DNA of 64,000 nt from CAWACP01 sp963832965 (GCA_963832965.1 CAWHVW010000003.1:1674001-1738000), one strand, 5' to 3'; positions 34,019-43,930 are shown, counted from the stretch's first letter. Translations and numbers: made by a program. Notes: generated by a model not told the origin, from the letters alone.

Positions 34019-37000
34019 ATGAGAAAAGTTGTCGCACTGCTTTGGGTTTTCGCGTCAGCCGAAGCGTTCGCCGGGGAATCCATTCAATTCGGCCCTCCTG
34101 TGGTGAACGCGTCGGTTCCAGCGGTCTCCGCGTCCACCCCGTGGTACATCGAGTTCTACATTCACGACTGGAGCAATACCGCTGGCGGGAACACCCTGAT
34201 CTTCAATACCAACTGGTACGGGAATGCTCTTGGGTTGGTGGGGATGCTGGTCCCCTCCGGCGGCGCCAGCGGACAGGACCTCACCATTTATTCTCAAACC
34301 GAGACCCAGGCGGGCGGTGCCTGTGCCATTCAGGTGGGGAGTCCGGCGAATCTGCCCACCCAGGGCATCTACGTTCGTTATCAGCACCTGCCCGCCACCA
34401 CGACGGATGAGTGCGAAGTTTGGGATACGAACGGGAATCGATTTGGAGCGGGTCAAACGACATACAGTGCGGCGAATCCCAACGTGGCCGGAATGGGTCT
34501 GGGTGAGTCAACCGGTTTTTCCATGGCCTTTTTCCGAGTCTGTACGGGAGCGACCATCGCGCTGGGCAGCCGGATGCCGACAACGGCCGGAGGCTGTTCC
34601 TCCGGATCCGAACTTCTCGAGTGGAAGTTCGACGGCAATCTCAATGACTCGTCGGGCAACGGATACACAGGCAGTTTGATGAGTGGGTTTGCGTCCTATG
34701 TGCCTACACCCAACCAGAACGTCATCGCCGTGATCAAGACAATGGGCGCGCCCTTCTGGAGCAATTGGGTCAGCATGCGAGCGGGATTTCCTGCTCAATT
34801 GGACGGTGCCGCGTCGCTCTCCCAGGCGGACGCGAGCAATTCAGTGGCGTGCTTCTGGCAGATGCTGTCGAGCCCGGCGCCGGTGACATGGAGCAGCCAC
34901 ACATCCTGCACGCCCACTATGACGGGCATCCTCTTCGGAGATTACGACACTCAACTGACGGTTACCGACGCGGCCGGCAATCAGGCCACCATGGCACAGG
35001 ACATCGGTGCCGTGGCCACCGATAACAACGGGATCGTGGTGCAGGCCAATCCGGCGGCGGACGCGATTTTCGGGCCGATGATCGCGTTCGGCCGAAACCC
35101 GTGGGGCTTGGCCGACTACTGGGCGATGCGTGCTACCTCGCTCCGATTTCAGGATTATCAATCCTCTGGATTGTCTCCCACGTGGCCGTATGCCCCGTGG
35201 GAACAGGCGCAGGGAGGCACTGTGTCCTACACCTGGGGCGGCGTGGGCATGACGCCAACGTACGAGAATCCGCCCCCGGGGACAACGCTGTCCGGTTCGG
35301 GCATCGCCACCGCGACCGCTACATCCTTCACGGTCGCCGATATTACTAAACTCGACATCAGCGAACTGCCCACACGCGTGTATGTTGGCACATTGGGCAG
35401 CTACGAGGAGATTTACGTCTGCTCGGCCAGTGGGAACACGCTGACGGTCTGTTACGACGGAAGAGGATGGGCGGACCCGTCCAACACGACCAAACTCACC
35501 GCGCAAAGCTGGCCGGCGGGCACTTCCATCGGGCAGTTCAAGGTTACGGGAACAGGTACGCACTTCCTCACAACGCTCTGCCAGGGCGGTCCGCATTCGC
35601 CCGTCGGACTAGTGACCTATAACACCGGCACTATCGCACTAACGGCCGGGTCCGCGAGTGTTGCCGGAACGGGGACAGTCTGGGCCTCGCCTTCAGTGGT
35701 TTCCGGATACGCCTTGCGGGTCTGCGCGACCCAGGGAGGAACGCCGTTTGTTTTTCTGGCGCCTGTCCAGACCGTCACCGACGCGACAGACATTATCCTG
35801 TCGAGGGCTTTTCCGGCCGGCGCCGACTCCGGCACTTACTCCTACCAGATCATCTCCACAAATGCCACGGCGTCACGATACCCGGTTCTGCACTATGCGC
35901 GAGTGGCGGATGGATCCGACGCCATGCAGTGGTGGCCGAACGCGTACGGTTGCGAATCCGACGTTTCGTTGTATCTGGAGCCTGCATGGGACGCAAGGGC
36001 CGACGGAACGGCGCAAAGCGGGAAGTCCTATGGCTACATGGATCAGAGTTGGTGGATCAACCAGTCGGGCACCGGCGGCCTGAATTTCTATGGTGAAGAC
36101 CTGGCCCATCGGGCGCTGTATCTCAGGTCCGGCTACGGTCAGGCGCTGACCGCCGCGAACATGATCGGAGACATGTGGACAAGGATGCCAATGGTTTCCA
36201 ATGACAGCGGCTATCTGCACAATGCTCCGCTGTTTCTGGGAGGCCTGGTGATTGGCGGTTTCGCCGACGCCATGCTTTCGAGCAGCGGTCATCAAGCCCA
36301 ATGGCCCGATCTTCGCGGATTCGCGACGTATGGCGCCACCAACGAAGGAAGCGACCCAACCGGAACCACTTGTAATACGCTCGGCGATAATCGGGACACC
36401 GGTTACTCCGGAGCATGGCTCACTCTCGCGGCCTTGTTCGACCCGTCGCCGTCACAATGGCAGACCGGCCTGGCAAACTGGTTTTCAAGGGAAAACGTCT
36501 GCAAGGGATCGGATAACTCGTGGGCCAGCGGATACCAGTTCAATAACGGCAGTGGCGCTCTGGTTACATTTACCACTGGCAGTTCCACTGGCACTGGCGC
36601 CGGTCTTCCAGGGTCCATCTGCGCAGGCGTGACGTCCGGCGCCGGCTCGGCCACCAGCGGTTCCGGAGTTATCAGCGGTTCGGGGTTCACGGCCGGGACC
36701 AGAATCGCACTCACGGGAACGCGGGGCGGCGTGACCTTTGCGCAATGGGCCTTCTACACGCTGAATTCGAGCAGTCAGATCACCCTGAACAGGTCGGCCG
36801 CCTGGCAGGGTGACAGCGGCGCAATTACATGGGTGATCGACAACACCACGAACGCATTGACCTTCGGCCAGAGTGAGAACGACCCAATGGTGAAAGAGAA
36901 CTGGTCCTGCACGTGGAACAGCGCCACGCAAATCACGCTCAACCGCCCCTGGGACGGGCCGAACGGCCAATATTGGGGTTACGTGGGCAACGTCGCCGGC

Positions 37001-37816
37001 TGGGCCACGGAGCCCTACATGCTGGGCATCAAACAGGCCGGGTTTCGTTGGGGAAGCCTGGCGGCCACGGCAAACGGGAATTCCCCGCTCGCGTCCAACT
37101 TCACAAGTCTGCTTGACCTCGCCGGGACCTGGGAGAACTCCACCGGATTCGATTCTCTGGCGACGAACGGGTTCTACTACTCCCGCGCGATGAACATCTG
37201 CGAGCCGATCACCCCAGCCAGCATGGGATATGGCGGCGCCGGGCCCTGTTTCGACGACACGGATTCGTATTCCGCTTACAACAAGACGGCGATGAGGGTA
37301 TTGACCGCGGAAAACAGCTCCAGTCTGCGGTCATACTACGATGCGCAGAGCGGCTCCAGCGCGGCGGTAGCTTGGGGAGACCTTGCCTACGGCTCCTGCT
37401 ACGGCGATCCGATTTACACCACCGGCGGCGTGTACGCTGCAACCGATGGGAATACCTGCGACTCCGGAAACGGCAATCTGAGCGATGGCAGTATTCACGC
37501 CGGCAAGTGGACCGGGTTCTTCTTCGGAGTGGGAATGGCGCACCAGTGGCCGGCCGTGCGTCTGGGCGGAGTTGCCCCCGCCGCCAATCGCACCGTCAGC
37601 GTCAGCTTCAAGCTTGCCAGCGTCGCGAACGCCGCTAGTTTCGTGGCAGTGATAACTTCGCCCGATGGAGCGCAGAACACGGTGGCCTGCTCTTCTTCCC
37701 CGTGCGCTGTTTCCGCGGACGCCCGGCAGGGTTCACCCGTCATACAGTGGCAGTATCTCGGCGGGGCCGGTCAGGTTCTGGCGCAAAGCGATCCGGTGGC
37801 GGTCACGATGCAGTGA
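34019..37816 (+). CDS. Very large secreted protein with LamG-like segment
   Basis: A 1265-residue secreted protein with a signal peptide (VVALLWVFASAEAFA). A concanavalin/LamG-like segment is near residues 190-225 (LEWKFDGNLNDSSGNGYTGS). The middle (about 640-800) is helical with repeated aromatic motifs (YMDQSWWINQSG, YGEDLAHRALYLRSGYG), resembling an alpha/alpha toroid like that of polysaccharide lyases. The C-terminal 90 residues look like an Ig-like surface domain. No catalytic residues can be named with certainty. In the midst of a polysaccharide locus, binding or processing the product is plausible. GAGG lies five bases before the ATG. Confidence 0.65.
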   Translation: MRKVVALLWVFASAEAFAGESIQFGPPVVNASVPAVSASTPWYIEFYIHDWSNTAGGNTLIFNTNWYGNALGLVGMLVPSGGASGQDLTIYSQTETQAGGACAIQVGSPANLPTQGIYVRYQHLPATTTDECEVWDTNGNRFGAGQTTYSAANPNVAGMGLGESTGFSMAFFRVCTGATIALGSRMPTTAGGCSSGSELLEWKFDGNLNDSSGNGYTGSLMSGFASYVPTPNQNVIAVIKTMGAPFWSNWVSMRAGFPAQLDGAASLSQADASNSVACFWQMLSSPAPVTWSSHTSCTPTMTGILFGDYDTQLTVTDAAGNQATMAQDIGAVATDNNGIVVQANPAADAIFGPMIAFGRNPWGLADYWAMRATSLRFQDYQSSGLSPTWPYAPWEQAQGGTVSYTWGGVGMTPTYENPPPGTTLSGSGIATATATSFTVADITKLDISELPTRVYVGTLGSYEEIYVCSASGNTLTVCYDGRGWADPSNTTKLTAQSWPAGTSIGQFKVTGTGTHFLTTLCQGGPHSPVGLVTYNTGTIALTAGSASVAGTGTVWASPSVVSGYALRVCATQGGTPFVFLAPVQTVTDATDIILSRAFPAGADSGTYSYQIISTNATASRYPVLHYARVADGSDAMQWWPNAYGCESDVSLYLEPAWDARADGTAQSGKSYGYMDQSWWINQSGTGGLNFYGEDLAHRALYLRSGYGQALTAANMIGDMWTRMPMVSNDSGYLHNAPLFLGGLVIGGFADAMLSSSGHQAQWPDLRGFATYGATNEGSDPTGTTCNTLGDNRDTGYSGAWLTLAALFDPSPSQWQTGLANWFSRENVCKGSDNSWASGYQFNNGSGALVTFTTGSSTGTGAGLPGSICAGVTSGAGSATSGSGVISGSGFTAGTRIALTGTRGGVTFAQWAFYTLNSSSQITLNRSAAWQGDSGAITWVIDNTTNALTFGQSENDPMVKENWSCTWNSATQITLNRPWDGPNGQYWGYVGNVAGWATEPYMLGIKQAGFRWGSLAATANGNSPLASNFTSLLDLAGTWENSTGFDSLATNGFYYSRAMNICEPITPASMGYGGAGPCFDDTDSYSAYNKTAMRVLTAENSSSLRSYYDAQSGSSAAVAWGDLAYGSCYGDPIYTTGGVYAATDGNTCDSGNGNLSDGSIHAGKWTGFFFGVGMAHQWPAVRLGGVAPAANRTVSVSFKLASVANAASFVAVITSPDGAQNTVACSSSPCAVSADARQGSPVIQWQYLGGAGQVLAQSDPVAVTMQ

Positions 37817-37919
37817 TAGCACGGGACGGCCCGTGTGTTAGAGTGACTATGATTGTGAGCAGCCCCCGACTGCGCCTCTTCGCCGATGCTTCCGGAAGTG
37901 CGGACACTCAGCCGTTTTC

Positions 37920-39470
37920 ATGAGCGGCGCGGTTGCCAGGACAACGATGGTGTTCCGGTACTGGCCTCTGGTCATATACCTGCTCCTTAGCGCCGGCATT
38001 CAATGGGTTACCGGCGCCTGGCACGCCGCTTTCATCACCTATCCCGACGAACCATCGCACTTCGTAAGCAGCGTTATGGTGCGCGATTACCTCGCTCACG
38101 GGCTGAACCAGAATCCGCTGAGCTTCGCGCGAGAGTATTACGAACACTACCCGTTTTTCGCGGTCGGCTACTGGCCGCCGTTGTTTTACATTCTGATGGG
38201 CTTGTGGTTCCTGGTGGTGGGCGTGGGGCGATTGCAGGCACTCCTGCTGGTGGCGGCCATTGCCTCCGGTTGTGCGTGGATGATCTGCATTCTGGTCCGC
38301 CGCCGCGCCGGGGAAGTGGCAGGTTTCTGCGCCGGCCTGATATTCCTGACCCTTCCCGAAGTGCAAGTCTGGCTCTGCGCGGTCATGGCGGATCAGCTTG
38401 TGGTGTTGTTCTCGCTGGTTGCGGCGGCGTTCGTCATCCGGTATTTCGAGCGCCCCAACTGGCCGAACGCAATCGGCTTTGCCGCTTGCGCCGCCGCCAC
38501 ATCGCTTACGAAGTACAGCGGGTTGTTTATCTGCGTGCTGCCTCTTGCGGCAATGGTGGTGCTGCGTCGCTTCGACCTGCTGCGACGTCCCAGCTTCCTT
38601 GCCCAGCCGCTGTTGACCGGTTGCCTGGTGGCGCCCTGGGTTCTCTGGACCGCGCATCTGGCAGCCCTCGGTCTTCCGGGACCGCAACACGACCCTGTGC
38701 TGGGGCGGCTCGTTTCGTTTCTGCGTGAGCCCTTTCTGATTTTTCCTCCCGCGGCCCTGGTGTTCGTAACTGGCGGTCTTATCATCCTGCTGCTGCGTCC
38801 GCGCGCCTGGCGCCTTGACTCCACCGTGGTGGCCCTTTACGCGATATTGCTGATTGCTTTCCTCATGGTGACCCCGGTGGGTGCGGAGCGGCGCTACCTG
38901 CAGCCCGCGGCGGCGGCACTGCTGGTTTTGTCCTTCATGGGCTGGTGGATCGTTATCGACTCGGCAACGCGCCGGGGGCCCACGTGGGCGAAGGCCGCCC
39001 CGGTCCTCGTGATGCTGACGGCAGCAGCCATCTGCAGTCTGCAGGTGTTGCGCTTCCGGCGCATTCCAGACACCCCCATTGCCGCGGTTGTGCACTCCAT
39101 TACCGAACAACCCGAATGGACCGGCAAACGGATTCTGGTGGCCCCCGACATGGAAGGGTCGGTGATCGCCGAGTTTGTCGCGCAGGATCCTCATCGTCCC
39201 AGCTATTGGCTTCGCCGCCCGAGCAAGAAATTCGCCAGTCTTGATTGGTTCGGCGGCCACTACGCGGTTCGTTTCTCTTCAACCAGAGAGCTTATGGACG
39301 AGCTTCGCGCCGATCCCGTTGACTTGCTTGTCTGGCACGCCATACCAGCCGGCTTGCAACGGCCTCACGAACGGCAGATGCAGGAAGCACTCGTCAGTTC
39401 ACCCTCGTGCTGGCGGACGCTGTCGTCGTTTGGCTCCTGGACGATCTATCAGTATGTGCCCGCCCGCTGA
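37920..39470 (+). CDS. GT39/ArnT-like membrane glycosyltransferase
   Basis: A 516-residue membrane protein with about eleven helices. The first periplasmic loop carries YPDEPSHF, the acidic motif that binds the polyprenyl-phosphate-sugar donor in GT-C enzymes such as ArnT and PMT. It would transfer a sugar from a lipid carrier on the periplasmic side of the inner membrane. The C-terminal 120 residues form a soluble periplasmic domain. It follows the large secreted protein by about 100 bp and converges with the O-antigen-ligase-like gene. The substrate is unknown. Confidence 0.75.
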   Translation: MSGAVARTTMVFRYWPLVIYLLLSAGIQWVTGAWHAAFITYPDEPSHFVSSVMVRDYLAHGLNQNPLSFAREYYEHYPFFAVGYWPPLFYILMGLWFLVVGVGRLQALLLVAAIASGCAWMICILVRRRAGEVAGFCAGLIFLTLPEVQVWLCAVMADQLVVLFSLVAAAFVIRYFERPNWPNAIGFAACAAATSLTKYSGLFICVLPLAAMVVLRRFDLLRRPSFLAQPLLTGCLVAPWVLWTAHLAALGLPGPQHDPVLGRLVSFLREPFLIFPPAALVFVTGGLIILLLRPRAWRLDSTVVALYAILLIAFLMVTPVGAERRYLQPAAAALLVLSFMGWWIVIDSATRRGPTWAKAAPVLVMLTAAAICSLQVLRFRRIPDTPIAAVVHSITEQPEWTGKRILVAPDMEGSVIAEFVAQDPHRPSYWLRRPSKKFASLDWFGGHYAVRFSSTRELMDELRADPVDLLVWHAIPAGLQRPHERQMQEALVSSPSCWRTLSSFGSWTIYQYVPAR

Positions 39471-39478
39471 GCCCCGCC

Positions 39479-40876
39479 TCAGTCCACCGGCGCCCCAGAG
39501 TCCAACTGGCGCTGCGCGGCAAAGCACATGGCTACGCCCAGACTGATCATCACCGGCACGTAGTAGCGATACGCGTTGGAGAGGAAGGTGATGGCCACCA
39601 GAAAGCCGGTCATTCCCATCAGGTAACAAAAACAGGCATTGGTGACGGCGGCGTTCTTTTGCCGGCGAGCCTCGCTGAAGGTGCGCTTTACCAGCAGGAG
39701 CACGGACCCCAGGCCGGCCACGTAAAGAATCAGCGCGGGGATACCGCATTCACTCGAGACCTGAGTCCAGGAGCAATGCGTGGCGTGCCAGGTTCCCGTG
39801 CGGCCTTCCGCGATGCTGGTTCCTCCTTCGTAGTTGGAGAACTGATCGGGGCCCACGCCGAATAAAGGATGCTGCGCCGTGAACTGCAGGCTCTTAAGGA
39901 AAAGATAGCTGCGCGAAGCCTCGGATTCCTGAGCCTCTTCATATTGTTCGCCGAACAACGACCCGAGGCGCGTTCGCGCGGACCCCGGCAAAACCACGAA
40001 CACCACGCCCGCCAGCGCGAAGGCCGCCAGAATGGCCGCGATTCGCTGGTACATGGAACCACAGAGCAGCAAGAACAAAAGGGCGGCCGCGAGACCAACC
40101 AGCGCGCCGCGGGAGGCCGTACCCAACATGATCCACAAGCCGTAGGCGATCAGTGGAAAGGGCGCAAGCCGAACCACTATATTGCGCCTGCGGTCCATCG
40201 CGATGAACAACAGAAACGGCAGCACCAGCAACAACTGCGCGGCCAGATCATTCGAATTGGCGATGTCGAAGCCACTCAATCCGATGGAAATTCGCCCGCC
40301 CGATGTGTCCATGAAGTACCGGGCGGTCACCAGATTTATGACCGCCGCCGCGGCGATCGTGTAAAAAACCGCGCGGACATCCTTCCAGGTCAGGATGAGG
40401 CCGCCAACAACGATCATCAGCATCAGGTTGATGCGGCAATCGACGACTCGGCTGAACGATCCCCCGCGCCATTGGCTGAACGGAGTAGCCAGAGCCATCC
40501 ACGCGTAGAAGGCCAGCCAGTACCATGGAGCACGATGCCGGAATGTTCGCTGCAGGCTCCCCGTGAACAACCCGAGCAACAGGGCCGGAGGAGCGACAAC
40601 ATAGAGGAGGTAGGGATTGAAGCCAAGAAAATAAGACGCGAGCTCGTGCAATACGGTCAGTTCAATCAACAGCAAAGCGAGCCCGAAGTAGAATGCAATC
40701 TTTCGCAGCGGATTGTGATCCAGAGCGAAGAGCTGAGGGGCGGCCGGCGGGGCCTCCACAACCGGACTCGTGAGGACGGGAACGGACGGAGTCCCGGCCA
40801 ATGCTGCCGCGGGCACGGAAATCCTATCGGCTGCAACCCGGCGGCCGTCCGCTGGACGCCAGTTGCGGGATAACAT
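39479..40876 (-). CDS. O-antigen ligase/polymerase-like (Wzy_C) protein
   Basis: A 465-residue membrane protein with ten or more helices. The long periplasmic loop contains the conserved block LQFTAQHPLFGVGPDQFSNY and HATHCSWTQVSSECGIPALI, the signature of the Wzy_C (O-antigen ligase) family. It would polymerise or ligate lipid-linked oligosaccharide outside the cell membrane. Starts at 40876, 40885 and 40927 are in frame; none has a decisive ribosome-binding site. It is divergent from the deacetylase gene. Confidence 0.8.
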   Translation of the reverse strand: MLSRNWRPADGRRVAADRISVPAAALAGTPSVPVLTSPVVEAPPAAPQLFALDHNPLRKIAFYFGLALLLIELTVLHELASYFLGFNPYLLYVVAPPALLLGLFTGSLQRTFRHRAPWYWLAFYAWMALATPFSQWRGGSFSRVVDCRINLMLMIVVGGLILTWKDVRAVFYTIAAAAVINLVTARYFMDTSGGRISIGLSGFDIANSNDLAAQLLLVLPFLLFIAMDRRRNIVVRLAPFPLIAYGLWIMLGTASRGALVGLAAALLFLLLCGSMYQRIAAILAAFALAGVVFVVLPGSARTRLGSLFGEQYEEAQESEASRSYLFLKSLQFTAQHPLFGVGPDQFSNYEGGTSIAEGRTGTWHATHCSWTQVSSECGIPALILYVAGLGSVLLLVKRTFSEARRQKNAAVTNACFCYLMGMTGFLVAITFLSNAYRYYVPVMISLGVAMCFAAQRQLDSGAPVD

Positions 40877-40920
40877 CCTGCCCATTTTTCTATGATAGGG
40901 GACGCGGCGAACGGAAGCCG

Positions 40921-41823
40921 ATGACAATCACACGGCGTGACACTCTTTTTCTGGGGGCTGCGCACCTACTGGCGCCGGTGCAGCCGAAGATCGCCATCAC
41001 CATGGATGACGCCGGTTGGCAAGCCATTCCTGAAGCTCGCCGCGCCGAAGCCGAACAACGCCTCCTCAGCTCCCTCGGGCAGACGCGAGGTTTTCTGTTC
41101 GCCATTGGCCGGAACGTTGACAATCCTCACGGCGCCAATCTTCTAAGGCTGTGGAGTAAGGCTGGCCATCTCATCGGAAATCATACGTACAACCATCACC
41201 CATTGTCCGGAACGACGACTCCCGAGGAATTCGAGCAGGACATTCTGCGCGCGGAAGAGGTTCTGCGCCGGTGCTCGGGTTTCCGCAAGTGGTTTCGTTT
41301 TCCCGCGCTAAAGGAGGGCCGCACGCGCGTGGCCCGCGACCGCTTGCGTGAGTTCCTGGCGCGCCGCGGCTATCGCAACGGGGCCGTCACCATCGACACG
41401 TCCGATTGGTATTACAACCAGCGCCTGCTGCAACGGCTGCAAGCGGACCCGCGCTTTGAACCAACCCGCTACCGGCAGCCCTATCTGGACCACATCTGGG
41501 ATCGAGCCCGGTTCTACGACCAGCTTGCTCGCGACGTGCTCGGCCGCGGCGTATCGCATACCCTCCTGGTCCACTACAACCTGCTGAACTCGCTGTTCCT
41601 CGGAGATCTCCTCGCGATGTTTCACTCGAGAAGTTGGGCCGTGATCGACGCCGAAGAAGCGTTCTCCGACGAAGTGTTCCGGCGCCAGCCAGACATCGTA
41701 CCCGCGGGAGAGAGCTTGATCTGGGCGCTGGCTAAGGAGACAGGCAGATTCGAGGAGCGTCTGCGCTACCCAGGCGAAGATGACACCTACGAAAAACCCG
41801 TGCTCGACGGGCTCGGGCTCTAG
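40921..41823 (+). CDS. Polysaccharide deacetylase (NodB family)
   Basis: A 300-residue enzyme of carbohydrate esterase family 4. The first motif is PKIAITMDDAG (catalytic Asp and metal-binding Asp), the second HLIGNHTYNHHPLSG (the two metal-binding His of HxxxH). A basic ITRRDTLFLGAAHLLAP leader resembles a Tat-type signal. It would remove N-acetyl groups from an exopolysaccharide or from peptidoglycan in the periplasm. It belongs by position to the polysaccharide locus. Its stop overlaps the convergent PilZ gene by four bases. Confidence 0.85.
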   Translation: MTITRRDTLFLGAAHLLAPVQPKIAITMDDAGWQAIPEARRAEAEQRLLSSLGQTRGFLFAIGRNVDNPHGANLLRLWSKAGHLIGNHTYNHHPLSGTTTPEEFEQDILRAEEVLRRCSGFRKWFRFPALKEGRTRVARDRLREFLARRGYRNGAVTIDTSDWYYNQRLLQRLQADPRFEPTRYRQPYLDHIWDRARFYDQLARDVLGRGVSHTLLVHYNLLNSLFLGDLLAMFHSRSWAVIDAEEAFSDEVFRRQPDIVPAGESLIWALAKETGRFEERLRYPGEDDTYEKPVLDGLGL

Positions 41824-42116
41824 TTGCGAACGAACTCGTAGCGTTCCAGCGTGGCGGCCATGCCATTGCCGCCATCGTGCCGGACCACCTTGCCCACGCA
41901 TCGAATCCGCACCTGCCGTTGCGCATGGGCCACCGGCAAAGTAATGAAATACTCGATGGTCTCGCCCACGGGTAAAGCAACGTCTGCAATGAACAGGACC
42001 CCGTTGGAGCTGAGGTTCCTGGTCTCGGCAATGCGCGGCTCTGGGACAGTGCCCGCCCGGAGCAGCTCCACTGGCAGCTTCAGATCGAATCGGATAGCTT
42101 TGCGTTGGTCCGTCAC
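41820..42116 (-). CDS. PilZ domain protein
   Basis: A 98-residue single-domain PilZ protein with RKAIRFDLKLPVEL at the start (the RxxxR switch is altered to RKAIR) and the second motif NLSSNGVLFI where (D/N)xSxxG is expected. PilZ proteins bind cyclic di-GMP and often control polysaccharide export. The altered first motif may weaken ligand binding. It converges with the deacetylase. The 260 bp upstream (to 42376) hold no gene that I recognise. Confidence 0.75.
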   Translation of the reverse strand: MTDQRKAIRFDLKLPVELLRAGTVPEPRIAETRNLSSNGVLFIADVALPVGETIEYFITLPVAHAQRQVRIRCVGKVVRHDGGNGMAATLERYEFVRN

Positions 42117-42376
42117 GTCAAGTCAACTGTATTGGACTTCGGTTCTAAGGTCAATACCAGCGGGGGGTTCCAAAGTCCCGGTACGCAGAGCAACGGTGCG
42201 CGTCTGAACGAAAGAGGGCTTGCGGACAGGGGTTCTGCAGCATGATGCATAAAATTCGCAAGTCATTATGGGCTAATAGGTTAGGTCTAGTTGCAGAGCC
42301 GGAATCCGCACTCGGACGACGGTCGTTGCTGGACTAAATTGGTCTCATTCGCGAAAATGGAAACAGGAGCCAGACA

Positions 42377-42646
42377 GTGTGGCACATCATCAATTGGAAG
42401 GACTACATCGACGGGCCGTTTGACAGCTACGAGAGTGCGCTGACCGAAGCCATGTTCCTTGGCTACGAGAACCGCCCGCAGCCGCAGGTCAAACGCCTCG
42501 CGCGAGATTTCTACCAGTATCGGGCGCCATACAACAAGCAGGAAAAGTGGTGGCCGACCTTCTGGATTTGCACCGAAGAAGCGGCATTGAAGCGGGGCAT
42601 CCCGCAGAGCCGCCTGCGGCCTGCCTTTGAGCAGACTGCCGCGTAA
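42377..42646 (+). CDS. Small unknown protein
   Basis: An 89-residue protein rich in aromatic residues (MWHIINWKDYIDGPFDSYES; FYQYRAPYNKQEKWWPTFWI). The start is GTG 42377, supported by AGGAG seven bases upstream (42365-42369). It is soluble, single-domain and not assigned to a family. It precedes the CPBP protease gene by 55 bp and may share its transcript. Confidence 0.5.
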   Translation: MWHIINWKDYIDGPFDSYESALTEAMFLGYENRPQPQVKRLARDFYQYRAPYNKQEKWWPTFWICTEEAALKRGIPQSRLRPAFEQTAA

Positions 42647-42701
42647 CCATCGCGAAGCCCGCGAGCATCACACTACTCGTGTGTCCGCGCTGGGCTGAAG
42701 C

Positions 42702-43574
42702 ATGTGGATCGCAGCAGCTGAGCTACTGGCCATTCTGGCGTTTTTTTCAGAAGGGCTGCAGGGGCGCTTGCGGCGCGTGTTCGCGGCGCGGCCACGCACC
42801 ATCTGGCTGGCGGCCGTCGGTCTTGCGGGCGTGCTGTGCGCGGCGGCGGCAAGCTTCGGGACGTTCAGCATTCCCCTCGCGGCACTGGCGCTTGCTTATG
42901 TTCTGGCGCCCACGGCGTGCCTCTGCCTCGGTCGAGGGAGAACCGAGGGTCCGCGCGCCGGCTGGCGCGAGATTGTCGCCGTGTTGCTGTTGTGGGGGCC
43001 GCTCGAGGCGGGGGCTGGCGAATCACTGATCGCTCCCCCCATGCAGGGTCGCGTGCATGCCGTAGCCTACGGGGTGGCCATCCTGTTGGCGCTGGCGTTA
43101 TTCCTCCTCTATCGCGAATTCCCCGGGATGAAGTACAACCTTCCCCGCCGGCTGACCGATGCGCGCAACGTCGTGGCTGGATACGCCGTGTTGCTGGCGG
43201 CGTTGATCCCTTTCGGACTGCTCACTCATTTCCTGAGCGCGCCTCATGTATCAACCGTGTCTTCTCCGCTCACGCGCGTGGGGCTCATCTTTGTGGGAAC
43301 CGCGCTGCCCGAGGAAATCCTGTTCCGGGCACTGATTCAGAACTGGCTGATGCAACGGTTCGGACCCGGCAATTGGACGATTCTGGCCGCCGCGCTGGTG
43401 TTCGGCTGCGCGCATCTGGACAACGCCCCCGGGCCGTTGCCCAACTGGCGATACGCGATTCTGGCGACAATCGCTGGATTCGTGTTCGGGAAAGTGTTCC
43501 AGAAGTCGAGCAGCGTGACGGCATCCGCCATCGTGCACACGGCAGTGAACGCGACGAAGCATTTGTGGTTTTGA
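42702..43574 (+). CDS. CPBP-family intramembrane metalloprotease
   Basis: A 290-residue membrane protein with about eight helices. The three metalloprotease motifs are in order: ALPEEILFRALIQNW (EExxxR), FGCAHLDN (xxxH) and ASAIVHTAVN (HxxxN/D). The family includes CAAX prenyl proteases and bacteriocin-immunity-type proteins; the bacterial substrates are mostly unknown. The ATG at 42702 opens the first helix. It is the last protein gene before the tRNA array. Confidence 0.85.
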   Translation: MWIAAAELLAILAFFSEGLQGRLRRVFAARPRTIWLAAVGLAGVLCAAAASFGTFSIPLAALALAYVLAPTACLCLGRGRTEGPRAGWREIVAVLLLWGPLEAGAGESLIAPPMQGRVHAVAYGVAILLALALFLLYREFPGMKYNLPRRLTDARNVVAGYAVLLAALIPFGLLTHFLSAPHVSTVSSPLTRVGLIFVGTALPEEILFRALIQNWLMQRFGPGNWTILAAALVFGCAHLDNAPGPLPNWRYAILATIAGFVFGKVFQKSSSVTASAIVHTAVNATKHLWF

Positions 43575-43602
43575 TAGCGACGCGATAGATCAAGCTGAGG
43601 AG

Positions 43603-43669
43603 TGGCGGCGGGCAGACTCGAACTGCGGGTTGAAAGCCGAATGCTGGACCGTCGAGCTAACCGGGCGAA
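43603..43669 (-). tRNA. tRNA-Glu(TTC)-like, degenerate
   Basis: The T-loop GTTCGAGTC with a 4-bp stem and an anticodon-like loop CTTTCAA (TTC, U33 present) are visible, and CCA is encoded at the end. The acceptor arms do not pair, and the anticodon stem is poor. It lies last in the array, one or two bases after the Val gene. It may be a decayed gene. Confidence 0.4.
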
Positions 43670-43670
43670 T

Positions 43671-43747
43671 TGGTGCGGGGGCTGAGAATCGAACTCAACT
43701 GGACCTGTTTGTAGGACAGGCGTCCGCGACCAGCGAACATCCCCCGC
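43671..43747 (-). tRNA. tRNA-Val(TAC) with C33
   Basis: The acceptor stem GCGGGGG/CCCCCGC is perfect, CCA is encoded, the T-arm TTGAG-TTCGATT-CTCAG is sound, and the anticodon arm CCTGT-CCTACAA-ACAGG pairs fully. The loop gives anticodon TAC but has C where U33 is expected, and position 8 is A in place of U. Confidence 0.75.
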
Positions 43748-43770
43748 ATGACAACAAGACGAGCGGAAAA

Positions 43771-43847
43771 TGGTACCGCCCGCGGATTCGAACCGCGATC
43801 TGAACGTTCGTGGCGTTCGATCCTCTCCGTTGGACGAACCGGGCGGA
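43771..43847 (-). tRNA. tRNA-Arg(ACG)-like with C33
   Basis: The anticodon stem GAACG/CGTTC is perfect around CCACGAA, anticodon ACG, with C at position 33. The T-arm CGCGG-TTCGAAT-CCGCG is good. The acceptor pairs at six positions but is one base out of register with the T-stem, and the first pair is T-T. CCA is encoded. Confidence 0.6.
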
Positions 43848-43852
43848 AGATC

Positions 43853-43928
43853 TGGCTGGCCGGCGAAGAATCGAACTTCGAACCTCTGCGTTCAGAGCGC
43901 AGCGCTCTGCCAGTTGAGCTACCGGCCA
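43853..43928 (-). tRNA. tRNA-Gln(CTG)
   Basis: A sound cloverleaf: acceptor TGGCCGG/CCGGCCA, anticodon arm CTGCG-CTCTGAA-CGCAG (anticodon CTG, normal U33), T-arm CGAAG-TTCGATT-CTTCG, discriminator G and encoded CCA. It is the most canonical tRNA of the array. Confidence 0.88.
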
Positions 43929-43930
43929 GT

